Shown here piece by piece: positions 15,701-23,464 of a DNA stretch of 64,000 nucleotides. The stretch spans positions 1 through 64,000 of the forward strand of contig JALOLR010000008.1 of assembly GCA_025455885.1 (NCBI GenBank), in the 5' to 3' direction. The DNA comes from Acidimicrobiales bacterium. GTDB lineage: Bacteria > Actinomycetota > Acidimicrobiia > Acidimicrobiales > Acidimicrobilacustridaceae. The notes beneath the pieces are model-generated. The model was not told the DNA's origin and did not search any database. It was given only the letters and a program-made list of their open reading frames with translations. Numbering within the stretch: position 1 is the stretch's first letter; each line of letters opens with the position of its first letter. Position numbers and translations under genes: made by a program.

Positions 15701-18002
15701 GGTCGTCGGCCGTGCCGTCACCGTCCTCGTCGGTCAGACCCGACAACGTCACGGCGAAGTCGTCGCCCGTGCCAGGCGTGGCGTTGTCGTCCACGACCGT
15801 CACGTTCAACAGGGGGGCCGTGCCTGGGTTCGTGACGACGTAGCAGAACGTGACGGACTGACCGGTCACCACACCGAGGTTCACGCCGTCGATGCCCGGG
15901 CAGGCGTCACCGGTCACGACGGCGGTCTTGACGACGTTCACCGCCGGCTGGGTGACGATCACCGTGGCGTCGTCCGACGCGCTCTCGCCCCCACCGGTGG
16001 CGGTGGCGACGTTCACGAAGGTCCCTCCTGCGGCGAACACCGTGACCGCGGACTGGCCGGACGCCGAAGCTCCCGGCGCGAGGTCGTCGGCCGTGCCGTC
16101 GCCGTCCTCGTCCGTGAGGCCGGACAGGACCACGGGGAAGTCGTCACTGGTGTCGCCCGGCGTGGCGTTGTCATCCACGACGACGACGTCGATGGTCGGC
16201 GCGTTGCCGGGGTTCGTGACGACGTAGCAGTAGGTGACGGACTCACCGGCCACGATGGTGACCTCGTCGACACCGGGGCACAGGCCTCCGGAAGTGACGA
16301 CGGTCTTGGTGATGGCGATCTGAGGATCGACCACCACGGGGGTGGTGTCGGTGGACGTGTTGTCGTCGGGGTTGGTGTCGGGGCCCGACGTCTCGTCGTA
16401 GTCGATGGTGGCCGTGTTGGAGATCTCGGTGAGACCGAAGGGTGCCGGGTTCACCACCGTCACGGTGAACGGCACGGTGAGGCCGGACGCCCCGGCGGGG
16501 ACCGTGCCGGCCGCGTACGTGCACGCGGTCCCGGCGACGAAGACGCCGTTGTCGGCGCCGGCGCAGAGCCAGCCGTCGTTCTTCCCGTCCGCGGGACCGC
16601 TCCCGAGGTCCACGGTCGTGTCGGCGGGCACAGTCTCGGCGATCACCGTGTTGGGTGCGTCGACGTTGCCGGCGTTGCCGTAGGTGAGCGTGTAGGTGAC
16701 CTCACCGCCGGGAACGGTCGAGACCCCGCCGTCGTCCTTCGCGATGCTCAGGTCGACGAACTCCCGCTTGTTCTTGAACGTGCACTCGATGATGTCGGTG
16801 GGCCCGAGATCGAAGGTGGCGCCGTTGGCCACCGGGGTGAGGATCGGGTCGTCACCGTTGGAGTTCGTGCACACGAGCTCGTCGGCGAGGAAGACATAGC
16901 CGGACTGTCCGGCGAGGTCCTCGGTCAGGGTGACCTGCTCCACGGTGAAGGAGTCGAGGGCGAAGTTGACCTGGCCCTGGTCGTCGGTGGCATCGGTCTG
17001 GCTCGGGATCCCGGCGTTGGCGGGGTCGAGGGTGAACTCCCATCCCTGTGCCGGATCGAAGGAACCGTCGCCGTCGTCGGCCAGCTTCTGCACCGTGACG
17101 CTCCCGCCGCACAGCTCGATGGCGAGGGCCCGAACGGTCTCGGAGAGGGCCGCGAAGCTGGTGAGGGTGTAGCCGGCGGTCGCGAAGTTGGTGCCGTCGT
17201 AGGCGAGCGGGTTGGCCACGAGCCCGAGGGTCGACGAGGTGATGCCTGCACCGATGCCGACGCCGAAGATGCGGGTCCCGTTGGCCTTGACCAGGTTGGC
17301 GGTGCGGATGCCGCCGTCGACGTCGTCGTTGTTGGTCGTGCCCCCGGTGGCCGAGTCGTCGACGTGGACCGTCGGATTGCCGTCGGTGAGCACGAACAGG
17401 AGGTCCGGGTCGGTCCCGGCGTCGGAGGCGGTGTCGACCGAGGCGAAGCCGGCCTCCCAGTTCGTGGCCACGCCGCTGACGATCGGGATGCTGTCGATGG
17501 TGGCGCTGAGCGACGCGACCCCCGCGGGCCCCGTGGGTCCCCCGACCTTGGTCAGCTGCTGTGCCGGATGCTCGACGGTGCCGGTCGCGCTCGACGAGCT
17601 GCCGAAGCTCCACACGCCGACCTGGGAGGGGGTCCCGGCCAGAGCCTCGACGATGTCCTTGGCCGACTCGCGCATGTTGACCTGCTGGCCGGCGTCGGCG
17701 ATCGATCCGGAGCGGTCGATCAGGATGCCCACGTCGATGCCGCAGTCAGGGTTCAGGTCCGGGTTGGCCGCCGGGACGTTCCACCCGGGGTTGGCGTTCG
17801 GGGGCCAGGTGCCGTTGTAGACGTCGTTCGCCCCCGGCAGGTCGACCGTGTGGGCGGCCACCGGACCCGCGGCCGGCAGGGTGGTCACGAGCAGGGCCAT
17901 CACCGACATCGCCGCCGCGGCGAGGCCGCGGCGACGACTGCGAAGAAGGCCGGTCCCGCCCGAACCACCTGCGCGTACTCCACCGGAGACATGCGTCGTC
18001 AT
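12750..18002 (-). CDS. Giant vWA/SpaA/DUF11-repeat surface protein with LPYTG anchor
   Basis: Protein of 1750 aa, exported and probably sortase-anchored. Signal peptide 22-51. The vWA domain (about 86-300) has an intact MIDAS DRSGS (D96-S98-S100). A SpaA/CnaB-like domain follows (SVTVQKLADDGDGSFDPAQG) and a DUF11 unit. Next come four units of about 127-133 aa, each with paired Cys and a DEDGDGTADDL calcium-type loop. Four units of exactly 123 aa follow (VPPTVVVTKT to ASVEITD), then a final DUF11 unit. LPYTG is at 1716-1720, then a TM helix and RRRRQG. ATG 18002 gives a proper signal peptide and has GGGAG 5' of it; the frame to 18122 adds unlikely residues. Role: adhesin or matrix-binding stalk. 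No sortase gene is in the window. Confidence 0.88.
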   Translation of the reverse strand: MTTHVSGGVRAGGSGGTGLLRSRRRGLAAAAMSVMALLVTTLPAAGPVAAHTVDLPGANDVYNGTWPPNANPGWNVPAANPDLNPDCGIDVGILIDRSGSIADAGQQVNMRESAKDIVEALAGTPSQVGVWSFGSSSSATGTVEHPAQQLTKVGGPTGPAGVASLSATIDSIPIVSGVATNWEAGFASVDTASDAGTDPDLLFVLTDGNPTVHVDDSATGGTTNNDDVDGGIRTANLVKANGTRIFGVGIGAGITSSTLGLVANPLAYDGTNFATAGYTLTSFAALSETVRALAIELCGGSVTVQKLADDGDGSFDPAQGWEFTLDPANAGIPSQTDATDDQGQVNFALDSFTVEQVTLTEDLAGQSGYVFLADELVCTNSNGDDPILTPVANGATFDLGPTDIIECTFKNKREFVDLSIAKDDGGVSTVPGGEVTYTLTYGNAGNVDAPNTVIAETVPADTTVDLGSGPADGKNDGWLCAGADNGVFVAGTACTYAAGTVPAGASGLTVPFTVTVVNPAPFGLTEISNTATIDYDETSGPDTNPDDNTSTDTTPVVVDPQIAITKTVVTSGGLCPGVDEVTIVAGESVTYCYVVTNPGNAPTIDVVVVDDNATPGDTSDDFPVVLSGLTDEDGDGTADDLAPGASASGQSAVTVFAAGGTFVNVATATGGGESASDDATVIVTQPAVNVVKTAVVTGDACPGIDGVNLGVVTGQSVTFCYVVTNPGTAPLLNVTVVDDNATPGTGDDFAVTLSGLTDEDGDGTADDLAAGETATGSSSPKAFDATGSFTNVATAAGESASDAQFSDTDPATVVVTAPQVDIVKTAVASGDACPGIDGVNLTVVAGDEVTYCYVVTNPGSAPLLNVTVVDDNATPGTGDDFAVTLSGLTDEDGDGTADDLAAGASATGQSPGKEFAGAGSFTNIATVDGASASGAELSETDDATVVVTRPGLTIVKTAVADPAGCPGVDGVTLVVDEGDDVRYCYVVTNPGDAPLLNVTVVDDNGTPLVPGDDFAVTLGGLTDEDGDGTADDLAAGATATGASSLVSFEPGSVINVATADGSSSTGEPFEATDTAVVTARDVPPTVVVTKTAGVDSVLEPGGPVTFTVEVENTSDEAVTVTSITDSVEGGAPFSVLAPATAPVTATTCVNGSPIAAGGTYTCTFTLNVSGDAGDVVDDTVVATVVDNDQTTASDDDDASVEITDVPPVITVTKGADPSSLPEPGGPVTFPVTVTNNSFESVTVTSITDSVEGGAPFSVTAPATAPVTATTCETGVVIAPGEPYECTFTLNVSGDAGDVVDDTVVASVVDNDGTPASDDDDASVEITDVPPTVVVTKTAGVDSVPEPGGPVTFTVEVENTSFEAVTVTAITDSVEGGAPFSVLAPATAPVTATTCAAGAEIAAGDTYTCTFTLNVSGDAGDVVDDTVVATVVDNDGTTASDDDDASVEITDVPPTIEVTKDDDGASVGAPGGPVEYTVEVTNTSFEAVTITSITDSIDGGEPFDVTAPATDPVLETSCATGVEIPAGETYTCTFTVLVEGLGGEIVEDTVVVSVVDDDGTPVEGSDDETTPVTPVVDLAVVKTADQPTFTVGTQAVYTLVVSNAGPSTATDVVVTDTLPTGLSLVGIDEPSGWNCSGSVSIRCTTPTLAAGASATITVTVLVGADAVGQVTNVVEVDSEEPDADPSDNRDEVTTPVTQVLGAVVTPPAPAVLTTAALPYTGSDSARMVLLGAGFLVLGGLLVLATRRRRQG
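13282..14757 (-). repeat. Four tandem 369-bp coding repeats
   Basis: The anchor ACGTCGGTGATCTCC recurs at 13651, 14020 and 14389 with a period of exactly 369 bp, and a diverged copy is at 14758. Each unit encodes 123 aa of a DUF11-like domain. The middle copies are nearly identical in DNA, pointing to recent duplication or gene conversion; the copy nearest 13282 is the most diverged. Confidence 0.85.
14758..16330 (-). repeat. Four tandem ~381-399-bp coding repeats
   Basis: The anchor AAGTCGTC recurs at 14962, 15361, 15757 and 16138 (spacings 399, 396 and 381 bp). Each unit encodes a DUF11-like domain with CPG...YCYVVTNPG and DEDGDGTADDL. The copies at 15361 and 15757 are almost identical over about 100 bp. 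Confidence 0.8.
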
Positions 18003-18081
18003 CGAAACCACTCCCGATCGTCCACTCTCGGGGTCGGTTTCGCTCTGGCTCCCCGCAGGCGCAGCGACCAACTTCAGCCTA
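18003..18081 (-). promoter_or_regulatory. Promoter and structured leader of surface-protein gene
   Basis: Minus-strand TAGGCT at 18081-18076 could be the -10 box, giving a leader of about 67 nt. Close to the start codon, CCCGA and TCGGG can pair over about 10 nt. The second arm abuts the ribosome site GGGAG, so the stem could limit translation. I could not match this to a riboswitch class. The rest of the interval to 18259 holds no gene I can support. Confidence 0.3.
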
Positions 18082-18259
18082 CGGATCAGGGCCACCCCTG
18101 GGCTCGGGTCCGCGACCCTCACCCTGCGATGTGCTAGATGTCAGCCGTCGCAGTAGACCACGCAGAGTGGTGGATGACAAGGGCACCTGGCCGAAATGAG
18201 CCCTTCGACCCCCGCTGGGATCGTGACCGACGCGGCGGGTGGGCGAACCACCGGTGCGG

Positions 18260-18628
18260 TCAGCGCTCGGGGCCGCGCCCCTGGATGCGCCAGCGGGACC
18301 ACGGCCAGACCCCTTCGATCTCGACCTCCAGGGAGAAGCTGAGCAGGATCCGGATGAGGACGATCCCGCCGAGCACGGCGACGCTCTCGAGGGTGGGGTC
18401 GACGACGATGGTGCGGACGATGTCGCCGATGATCAGGACCTCGAGCCCGAGCAGGATCGAGCGACCGAGACGCTGGCGCAGGTCGGAGTAGGCGGTCGCC
18501 CGGCGACCCGGGTCGAGCAGGACGACGCCGAACCGGACGAGCGCCACGATGCCCCCGACGACCATGATCGCCGCCCCGAGCGCCTCGACCCCCCTCACGA
18601 CGTCGATGACGAACTCGTCGTAGCTCAC
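18260..18628 (-). CDS. DUF1622 membrane protein
   Basis: Protein of 122 aa with three hydrophobic helices (about 12-36, 58-78 and 83-101). It ends with SFSLEVEIEGVWPWSRW, a hallmark of the DUF1622 family of small inner-membrane proteins of unknown function. The conserved block RRLGRSILLGLEVLIIGDIVRTIVVDPTLESVAVLG is intact. The GTG at 18628 is chosen because TAGCGT sits 6 nt upstream. It is a single-gene unit. Confidence 0.85.
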   Translation of the reverse strand: MSYDEFVIDVVRGVEALGAAIMVVGGIVALVRFGVVLLDPGRRATAYSDLRQRLGRSILLGLEVLIIGDIVRTIVVDPTLESVAVLGGIVLIRILLSFSLEVEIEGVWPWSRWRIQGRGPER

Positions 18629-18634
18629 CCCGGC

Positions 18635-18640
18635 ACGCTA
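18635..18640 (-). promoter_or_regulatory. Leaderless -10 box TAGCGT
   Basis: Minus-strand TAGCGT, 6 nt, GTG at 18628. Confidence 0.5.
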
Positions 18641-18689
18641 GCCACCGCGCCCACCGTCGGGGTGGCTCCCGATAGGGGAGCGGTGGCGC

Positions 18690-19739
18690 TCAGCCGTGTT
18701 GCCAGAAGCGGTTCTGGATGCTGCGCCGCTCCTGGAGCGCGACGGCGTCGAGCGCCGCCACGTCGTCGTCCCCGAGACGCCACCCGAGCGACCCGGCGTT
18801 CTCCTCGGCCTGGGCCCGGTTCTTCGCTCCCGGGATCGGCACCGAGCCCTTGGCCATCAACCAGTTGAGCGCCACCTGGCTGGGCGTACGGTCCCCGTGC
18901 GCTGCGCCGATGCGCCGCAGCTCGGCCACCACCCGGTCGACGGCCTCCATCGGGTGGTCGGAGAAGCCCCGCTTGCCGGGCGGCGGGTTGTCGGCCGAGT
19001 ACTTGCCCGTGAGGCGGCCCTGGCCGATCGGGGAGTAGGCCAGCGGGACGACGCCGAGCTCACGGCAGGCGGCGAGGAGGCCGTTGGTCTCGGGGACGCG
19101 TCGCAGCAGCGAGTACTCGATCTGGTTCGTGGCCAGCCGGGCTCCCCGGGCGCGCAGCTCCCGGTCGATGGCCCGCATCTCCTTCACGGAGTAGTTCGAG
19201 ACGCCGACGCAGCGGGTGAGCCCGGCGTCGAGCGCGGCGACGAGAGCATCGGCCAGGGCGGCGTGCCCACGGAGGCTGATCGGCCCGTGGATCTGGTAGA
19301 GGTCGACCCGGTCGACGCCCAAGCGGTCGCACGACGCCCGCAGCGCCGACACCAGCGCCTCCTTCACGTTCACCTTCCACGGCGAGGGCATGAACTTGGT
19401 GGCGAGCACCACGTCGTCACGGGTCGGTCCGCCCGACGCCGCGTCCCGGGCGAGGAGGCGACCGATGATGCGCTCACTCTCGCCCTTGCCGTACACCTCC
19501 GCGGTGTCGAAGAAGGTCGCGCCCGCCTCGACGCTCGCCGTCCACGCCTCTGCGATCGTGTCCTCGCTGAGGTCGCGGTCGTAGCCCCCCATCCCCCACG
19601 TCGAGCGGTCGCCCCAGGCCCAGGTGCCGACCCCCAGCGGGGGGACGACGACGTCGGAGCCGGCCAACGTGAACGGCTCGTAGCCCGTCGGCGAGGGTTC
19701 GGGCGCCGGGGGGCGGTCGGGAGGGTTCACGTCGCTCAT
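18690..19739 (-). CDS. Aldo/keto reductase
   Basis: Protein of 349 aa, an (alpha/beta)8 NAD(P)H oxidoreductase. The catalytic tetrad is visible: Asp in TFFDTAEVYGKG, Tyr in the same segment, Lys in LATKFMPSP and His in YQIHGP. The cofactor region near the C-terminus is PIPGAKNRAQAEENAG. It resembles the pyridoxal-reductase/YajO-like AKR branch. ATG 19739 has GAGACT 6 nt upstream; the longer frame overlaps the divergent molybdenum gene and is spurious. The substrate is unknown. Confidence 0.88.
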   Translation of the reverse strand: MSDVNPPDRPPAPEPSPTGYEPFTLAGSDVVVPPLGVGTWAWGDRSTWGMGGYDRDLSEDTIAEAWTASVEAGATFFDTAEVYGKGESERIIGRLLARDAASGGPTRDDVVLATKFMPSPWKVNVKEALVSALRASCDRLGVDRVDLYQIHGPISLRGHAALADALVAALDAGLTRCVGVSNYSVKEMRAIDRELRARGARLATNQIEYSLLRRVPETNGLLAACRELGVVPLAYSPIGQGRLTGKYSADNPPPGKRGFSDHPMEAVDRVVAELRRIGAAHGDRTPSQVALNWLMAKGSVPIPGAKNRAQAEENAGSLGWRLGDDDVAALDAVALQERRSIQNRFWQHG

Positions 19740-19745
19740 GGGGCC

Positions 19746-19751
19746 AGTCTC
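19746..19751 (-). promoter_or_regulatory. Leaderless -10 box GAGACT
   Basis: Minus-strand GAGACT, 6 nt, ATG at 19739. Confidence 0.4.
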
Positions 19752-19836
19752 GCCGACCGGCCGGAGGGGGTGGGAGGCGGCGGTCGGGGTTGCGCGACAC
19801 TCCCTCGATGGACGGGCGTCGACGAACAGCGGCCCC

Positions 19837-21939
19837 ATGAGCGACCGTGGCGGCGACGTGGGGGACGACCGGATCGAACGGGTCGAGCACCGCACGTTCT
19901 GTCGGGTCTGCAACGCCATGTGCGGGATCGTGGTCACGGTGGCCCAGGGGCCCGGCGGCCACGAGGTCGAACGGGTGCGGGGCGACCACGACCACCCGCT
20001 CTCGCGCGGGTACACGTGCCCGAAGGGTCGTGCGCTCGGCGCGCTGCACCACGAGCCTCGACGCCTCGACCGGCCGCTCGTCGGTCGCGGCGACGCCCGC
20101 CGGGCCGCGGCGTGGGACGAGGTGCTCGACGACCTCGCCGCCCGGTTCCGCGATGCCGTCTCGACGGGCGGCCCCGACTCGGTGGCGATGTACCTGGCCA
20201 GCGGATCGGCGTTCGACACCGCGGGGCGCAGGGCCGCCGAGCGGTTCCTGCAGGTCCTCGGCTCGGCCCAGAAGTACACCGCCACGACCATCGACACACC
20301 CTGCAAACCGCTGGTGGCCGAGCTCGTCGGCGGCTGGTCGGGCCTCACCCCCGTCTGGGACCACGAGCGGTCCCGGCTGCTCGTGCTGTTCGGCTGCAAC
20401 CCGGTGGTCTCCCACGGTCACTCCAACGCCGTCCCCGACCCCGTCGAGCGTCTCCGGGAGCACCGGGCCGCCGGCGGCCGGGTGTGGGTCGTCGATCCCC
20501 GTCGGACCGAGACCGTGTCCCGGGCCGACCACCACCTCCAGGTGCGCCCGGGGAGCGACTGGCTGGTGCTCGGCTGGCTGGTCCGGCGTCTCCTCGACGA
20601 GCCGGCACGACGCGCCGACGCCACGACGCGGGCCACCGGGATCGAGGTGCTGGCCGACGTCCTCGACGACCCGGAGACCGGGCTCACCGACGACCTCGTC
20701 ACCCGCGGGACCGGCCTCGGGCTCGACCTCCTCGGGCAACTGCTCGACGCCGTGCTGGACGCCGGACGGATCAGCGCGCTCACCGGCACCGGCACCTCGA
20801 TGGCGGCCACGGCCGACACGACCGAGCACCTGCTCTGGGCCCTGCACGTCCTGACCGACTCCTACGACCGGCCCGGCGGGATGTGGTTCAACCCCGGCTA
20901 CCTCGGCCGCATGGACACCCGCGACTGGGAGCCGTCCGACGGGACCGCCGGGGCGGGGCCACCGAGCCGGCCCGAGCTCCCCCGTCGCTTCGGCGAGTGG
21001 CCGTGCGCCGCGCTGGTGAGCGAGATCGAGGCGGGCCACGTGACCACGCTCGTGGTGGTGGGGGGCAACCCGGTGACCGCGTTCCCCGACGCCGAGCGAA
21101 CCCGTGCTGCGCTGGCATCGCTCGAGACACTGGTCGTCCTCGACATCCTGCCCACCGAGACCACCGAGGTGGCCACCCACGTCCTGCCCGCCGTCGACCA
21201 GCTCGAGCGGGCCGACACCACGTGGCTGCTCGACGGCTACCAGCTCGCCGTCGCCGCCCAGGCCACCACCGCGGTGGTGGCCCCGACCGCCGAACGCCGC
21301 CCTGTCTGGTGGGCCCTCGGGTCCCTCGCCGAGCGCCTCGGGCTGTCCGCCCTTCCCCGGGGGCTCGACGTCGCCACGTCCACCGAAGCCGACCTGCTGC
21401 GACCCCTGTACGAGCGCAGCCTCGGCGGCCTCGAGGAGGTGGTGTCGAACCCGTCGGGGGTGGTGGGGTCGGGGGCGGTCTTCGGCTGGGTGCACGACCG
21501 GGTGCTCCCTCCCGGGGGGTGGCGCCTCGGCGCCGAGCCGCTGGTCGATCAGCTCCGCCGACACCTCGCCGAGGCCCACGCCCGGGACGACGAGGGAGCC
21601 CTCGTGCTCATCCCTCATCGACAGCTGCGGACGATGAACTCCCAGCTCCGCGACATCGCCGCCCCGGGAGCCCGCACCGACGAGGTGACCGTGCGGGTGC
21701 ACCCGTCGGTGGCCGTCGACCTGGGGAACGACGGCTCGGCGGTGACGGTCACGTCCGCCCATGGCTCGGTCACCGGGCGGCTCCGGGCCGACGACCGGCT
21801 CCACCCCGGCGCGGTGGCTGTCGCCCACGGGTGGGGTGACGTGAACGTGAGTCGACTCACCAGCGCCGACGACGACATCGACCCCCTCACCGGGATGGTC
21901 CTCCAGTCCGGCGTCCCCGTCACCCTCCGCCGAGCTTGA
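19837..21939 (+). CDS. Molybdopterin-dependent oxidoreductase (4Fe-4S, bis-MGD family)
   Basis: Protein of 700 aa of the DMSO-reductase/formate-dehydrogenase superfamily. The N-terminal 4Fe-4S site is C22-x2-C25-x3-C29...C61 (FCRVCNAMCG, GYTCPKG). Central MGD-binding motifs include LLVLFGCNPVVSHGHSN and TLVVVGGNPVTAFPD. The C-terminal molydop-binding barrel ends with VRVHPSVAVDLG and AHGWGDVNVSRLT. It is electron-transferring in the cytoplasm; the substrate is not evident. No small subunit or FdhD is adjacent. ATG 19837 is selected because the longer frame overlaps the divergent aldo/keto reductase and homology starts at RVEHRTFC. Confidence 0.87.
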   Translation: MSDRGGDVGDDRIERVEHRTFCRVCNAMCGIVVTVAQGPGGHEVERVRGDHDHPLSRGYTCPKGRALGALHHEPRRLDRPLVGRGDARRAAAWDEVLDDLAARFRDAVSTGGPDSVAMYLASGSAFDTAGRRAAERFLQVLGSAQKYTATTIDTPCKPLVAELVGGWSGLTPVWDHERSRLLVLFGCNPVVSHGHSNAVPDPVERLREHRAAGGRVWVVDPRRTETVSRADHHLQVRPGSDWLVLGWLVRRLLDEPARRADATTRATGIEVLADVLDDPETGLTDDLVTRGTGLGLDLLGQLLDAVLDAGRISALTGTGTSMAATADTTEHLLWALHVLTDSYDRPGGMWFNPGYLGRMDTRDWEPSDGTAGAGPPSRPELPRRFGEWPCAALVSEIEAGHVTTLVVVGGNPVTAFPDAERTRAALASLETLVVLDILPTETTEVATHVLPAVDQLERADTTWLLDGYQLAVAAQATTAVVAPTAERRPVWWALGSLAERLGLSALPRGLDVATSTEADLLRPLYERSLGGLEEVVSNPSGVVGSGAVFGWVHDRVLPPGGWRLGAEPLVDQLRRHLAEAHARDDEGALVLIPHRQLRTMNSQLRDIAAPGARTDEVTVRVHPSVAVDLGNDGSAVTVTSAHGSVTGRLRADDRLHPGAVAVAHGWGDVNVSRLTSADDDIDPLTGMVLQSGVPVTLRRA

Positions 21940-21950
21940 GCGGCAGCGGG

Positions 21951-23294
21951 TCAGCGCTGGTGGCAGAGCTTCGCCTTGCGACCGCTGCCGCACGGGCAGG
22001 GGTCGTTGCGCCCCGCGGAACGGAGGATCCCCACGATCTCGTCGGCGTGGCGACCCTCGCGCAGCAGGTCGGCCATGATCCGCATGGGGCCGTCGACGTG
22101 GTTGAAGAAATGGCGGTATCCGGCGCAGAGGTAGTTCAACCCGTCCTCGCCGTCGGGCGTGCGGGTGAACCGGTTCTTCGGGCACTCGCCGTGACAGGCG
22201 AAGCGGACCTCGCACTCGCGGCAGTAGGCGGGGAGGGTGTCGGCCTTGGCCCGGCCGAAGGCCCGCTGCTTCGGGGAGCTCACCAACTCGACCATCGTCG
22301 TCGTCGTGATGTTCCCGAGGAGGTGTTCGGGCTCGACGAAGTGGTCACAGGAGTAGAGGTCGCCGTTGTGCTCGAGGGCCAGGGCGTCACCGCAGGTCTC
22401 GCGGAAGATGCACATCGACGAGGGGAGATCGAGCCACGCCGCCAGCGCGGCGTCGAACATCTGGACGAAGACGGTGCCCACGTCGCGCACGACCCACTCG
22501 TCGAAGACGGCGACGAGGAACGCCCCCCACTTCTCGGGGTCGACGGACCGTTCGGTGACGGTGTCGCCCTCCTGGAAGCCGGTGTCGTTGTCGCGCTCGA
22601 CGATGGGGATGAGCTGGAGGTGCTGGACGCCGAGGACGTCGCGCACGTAGCGGTACACCTCGACCGGGTGGTCCTGGTTGGCGGCGTTCACCGTGCACAG
22701 CACGTTCACGTCCACCCCGTGGGCCTTCAGCAGCTCGAGGCCCCGCAGCACCTTCGCCGACGTCGGCGCGCCCCGCTTGTCCACCCGATACACGTCGTGC
22801 AGCTCCGGCGGGCCGTCGATGCTCAGCCCGACCAGGAACCTGTGCTCGGCGAGCAGTTCGCACCACTCGTCGGTGAGCAGCGTCCCGTTGGTCTGGATGG
22901 TGTGCTCGACCTGCTGGGTGGGGCGCCGGTGCTGCTCGACCAGCGCCACCGCCCTCCGGAAGAAGTCGACCCCCATGAGGGTGGGCTCGCCGCCCTGCCA
23001 CGCCACCGACACGATGCCGTCGGGCTGGCCGTCGAGGAGCTGGCGCACATAGGTGTCGAGCAGCTCGTCGGACATTCGGAACCGGTCGCCGGGGTAGAGC
23101 GCCTCCTTCGAGAGGAAGAAGCAGTACTCGCAGTCGAGATTGCAGATCGGGCCGGTGGGCTTGGCGAGGACGTGGAACGACCGTCGTGCTGTCGGGGCGG
23201 TCGGTGCCGCCGGCGACGACGGCTCGGGCGATGTCGGTCCCGCAGGGTCGACGGCGGCGCGGGTGCGCCCCAGCGCCACCGGGGTCTCGCTCAT
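21951..23294 (-). CDS. Anaerobic-sulfatase-maturase-type radical SAM/SPASM enzyme with SEC-C tail
   Basis: Protein of 447 aa. The radical SAM cluster is C51-x3-C55-x2-C58 (ICNLDCEYC), followed by WQGGEPTLMG and TIQTNGTLL. SPASM cysteines are spread over residues 290-400 (CGDALALEHNGDLYSCDHF, CRECEVRFACHGECPKNRF, YLCAGY). The chain finishes with a SEC-C metal motif (GRNDPCPCGSGRKAKLCH). anSMEs convert Cys or Ser in sulfatases to formylglycine; no sulfatase is in the window, so the client is elsewhere. The SEC-C extension is unusual for the family. ATG 23294 lies in a 170-bp divergent promoter region with the next SDR. Confidence 0.88.
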   Translation of the reverse strand: MSETPVALGRTRAAVDPAGPTSPEPSSPAAPTAPTARRSFHVLAKPTGPICNLDCEYCFFLSKEALYPGDRFRMSDELLDTYVRQLLDGQPDGIVSVAWQGGEPTLMGVDFFRRAVALVEQHRRPTQQVEHTIQTNGTLLTDEWCELLAEHRFLVGLSIDGPPELHDVYRVDKRGAPTSAKVLRGLELLKAHGVDVNVLCTVNAANQDHPVEVYRYVRDVLGVQHLQLIPIVERDNDTGFQEGDTVTERSVDPEKWGAFLVAVFDEWVVRDVGTVFVQMFDAALAAWLDLPSSMCIFRETCGDALALEHNGDLYSCDHFVEPEHLLGNITTTTMVELVSSPKQRAFGRAKADTLPAYCRECEVRFACHGECPKNRFTRTPDGEDGLNYLCAGYRHFFNHVDGPMRIMADLLREGRHADEIVGILRSAGRNDPCPCGSGRKAKLCHQR

Positions 23295-23464
23295 CGGAGG
23301 CCACCCCGACGCGGGCGGCGCGGCAGGGGCATCACGTCCACCCCGTGATCATGACAGGGCGGCGAACGCCGGCCGGGATCACCCGCACCGGCGCCACGGG
23401 CCATGATGCAGGGACGGGTCGTCCCACGACGGGCGCCCATCGAGTCGAACGGGGAGGGCATGTC

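Noticed and set aside
12750-18002. Long regular repeats considered as a CRISPR or satellite array
   Set aside because: Periods of 369 and 381-399 bp are multiples of three, coding in frame and matching DUF11-like domains; there are no short repeats with unique spacers.
18003-18259. Cyclic-di-GMP or cyclic-di-AMP riboswitch before the surface-protein gene
   Set aside because: The conserved cores of those riboswitches could not be located on either strand; only weak local stems are seen.
19738-19836. Longer N-terminus for the molybdopterin oxidoreductase
   Set aside because: It would overlap the promoter and start of the divergent aldo/keto reductase, and homology begins after Met at 19837.
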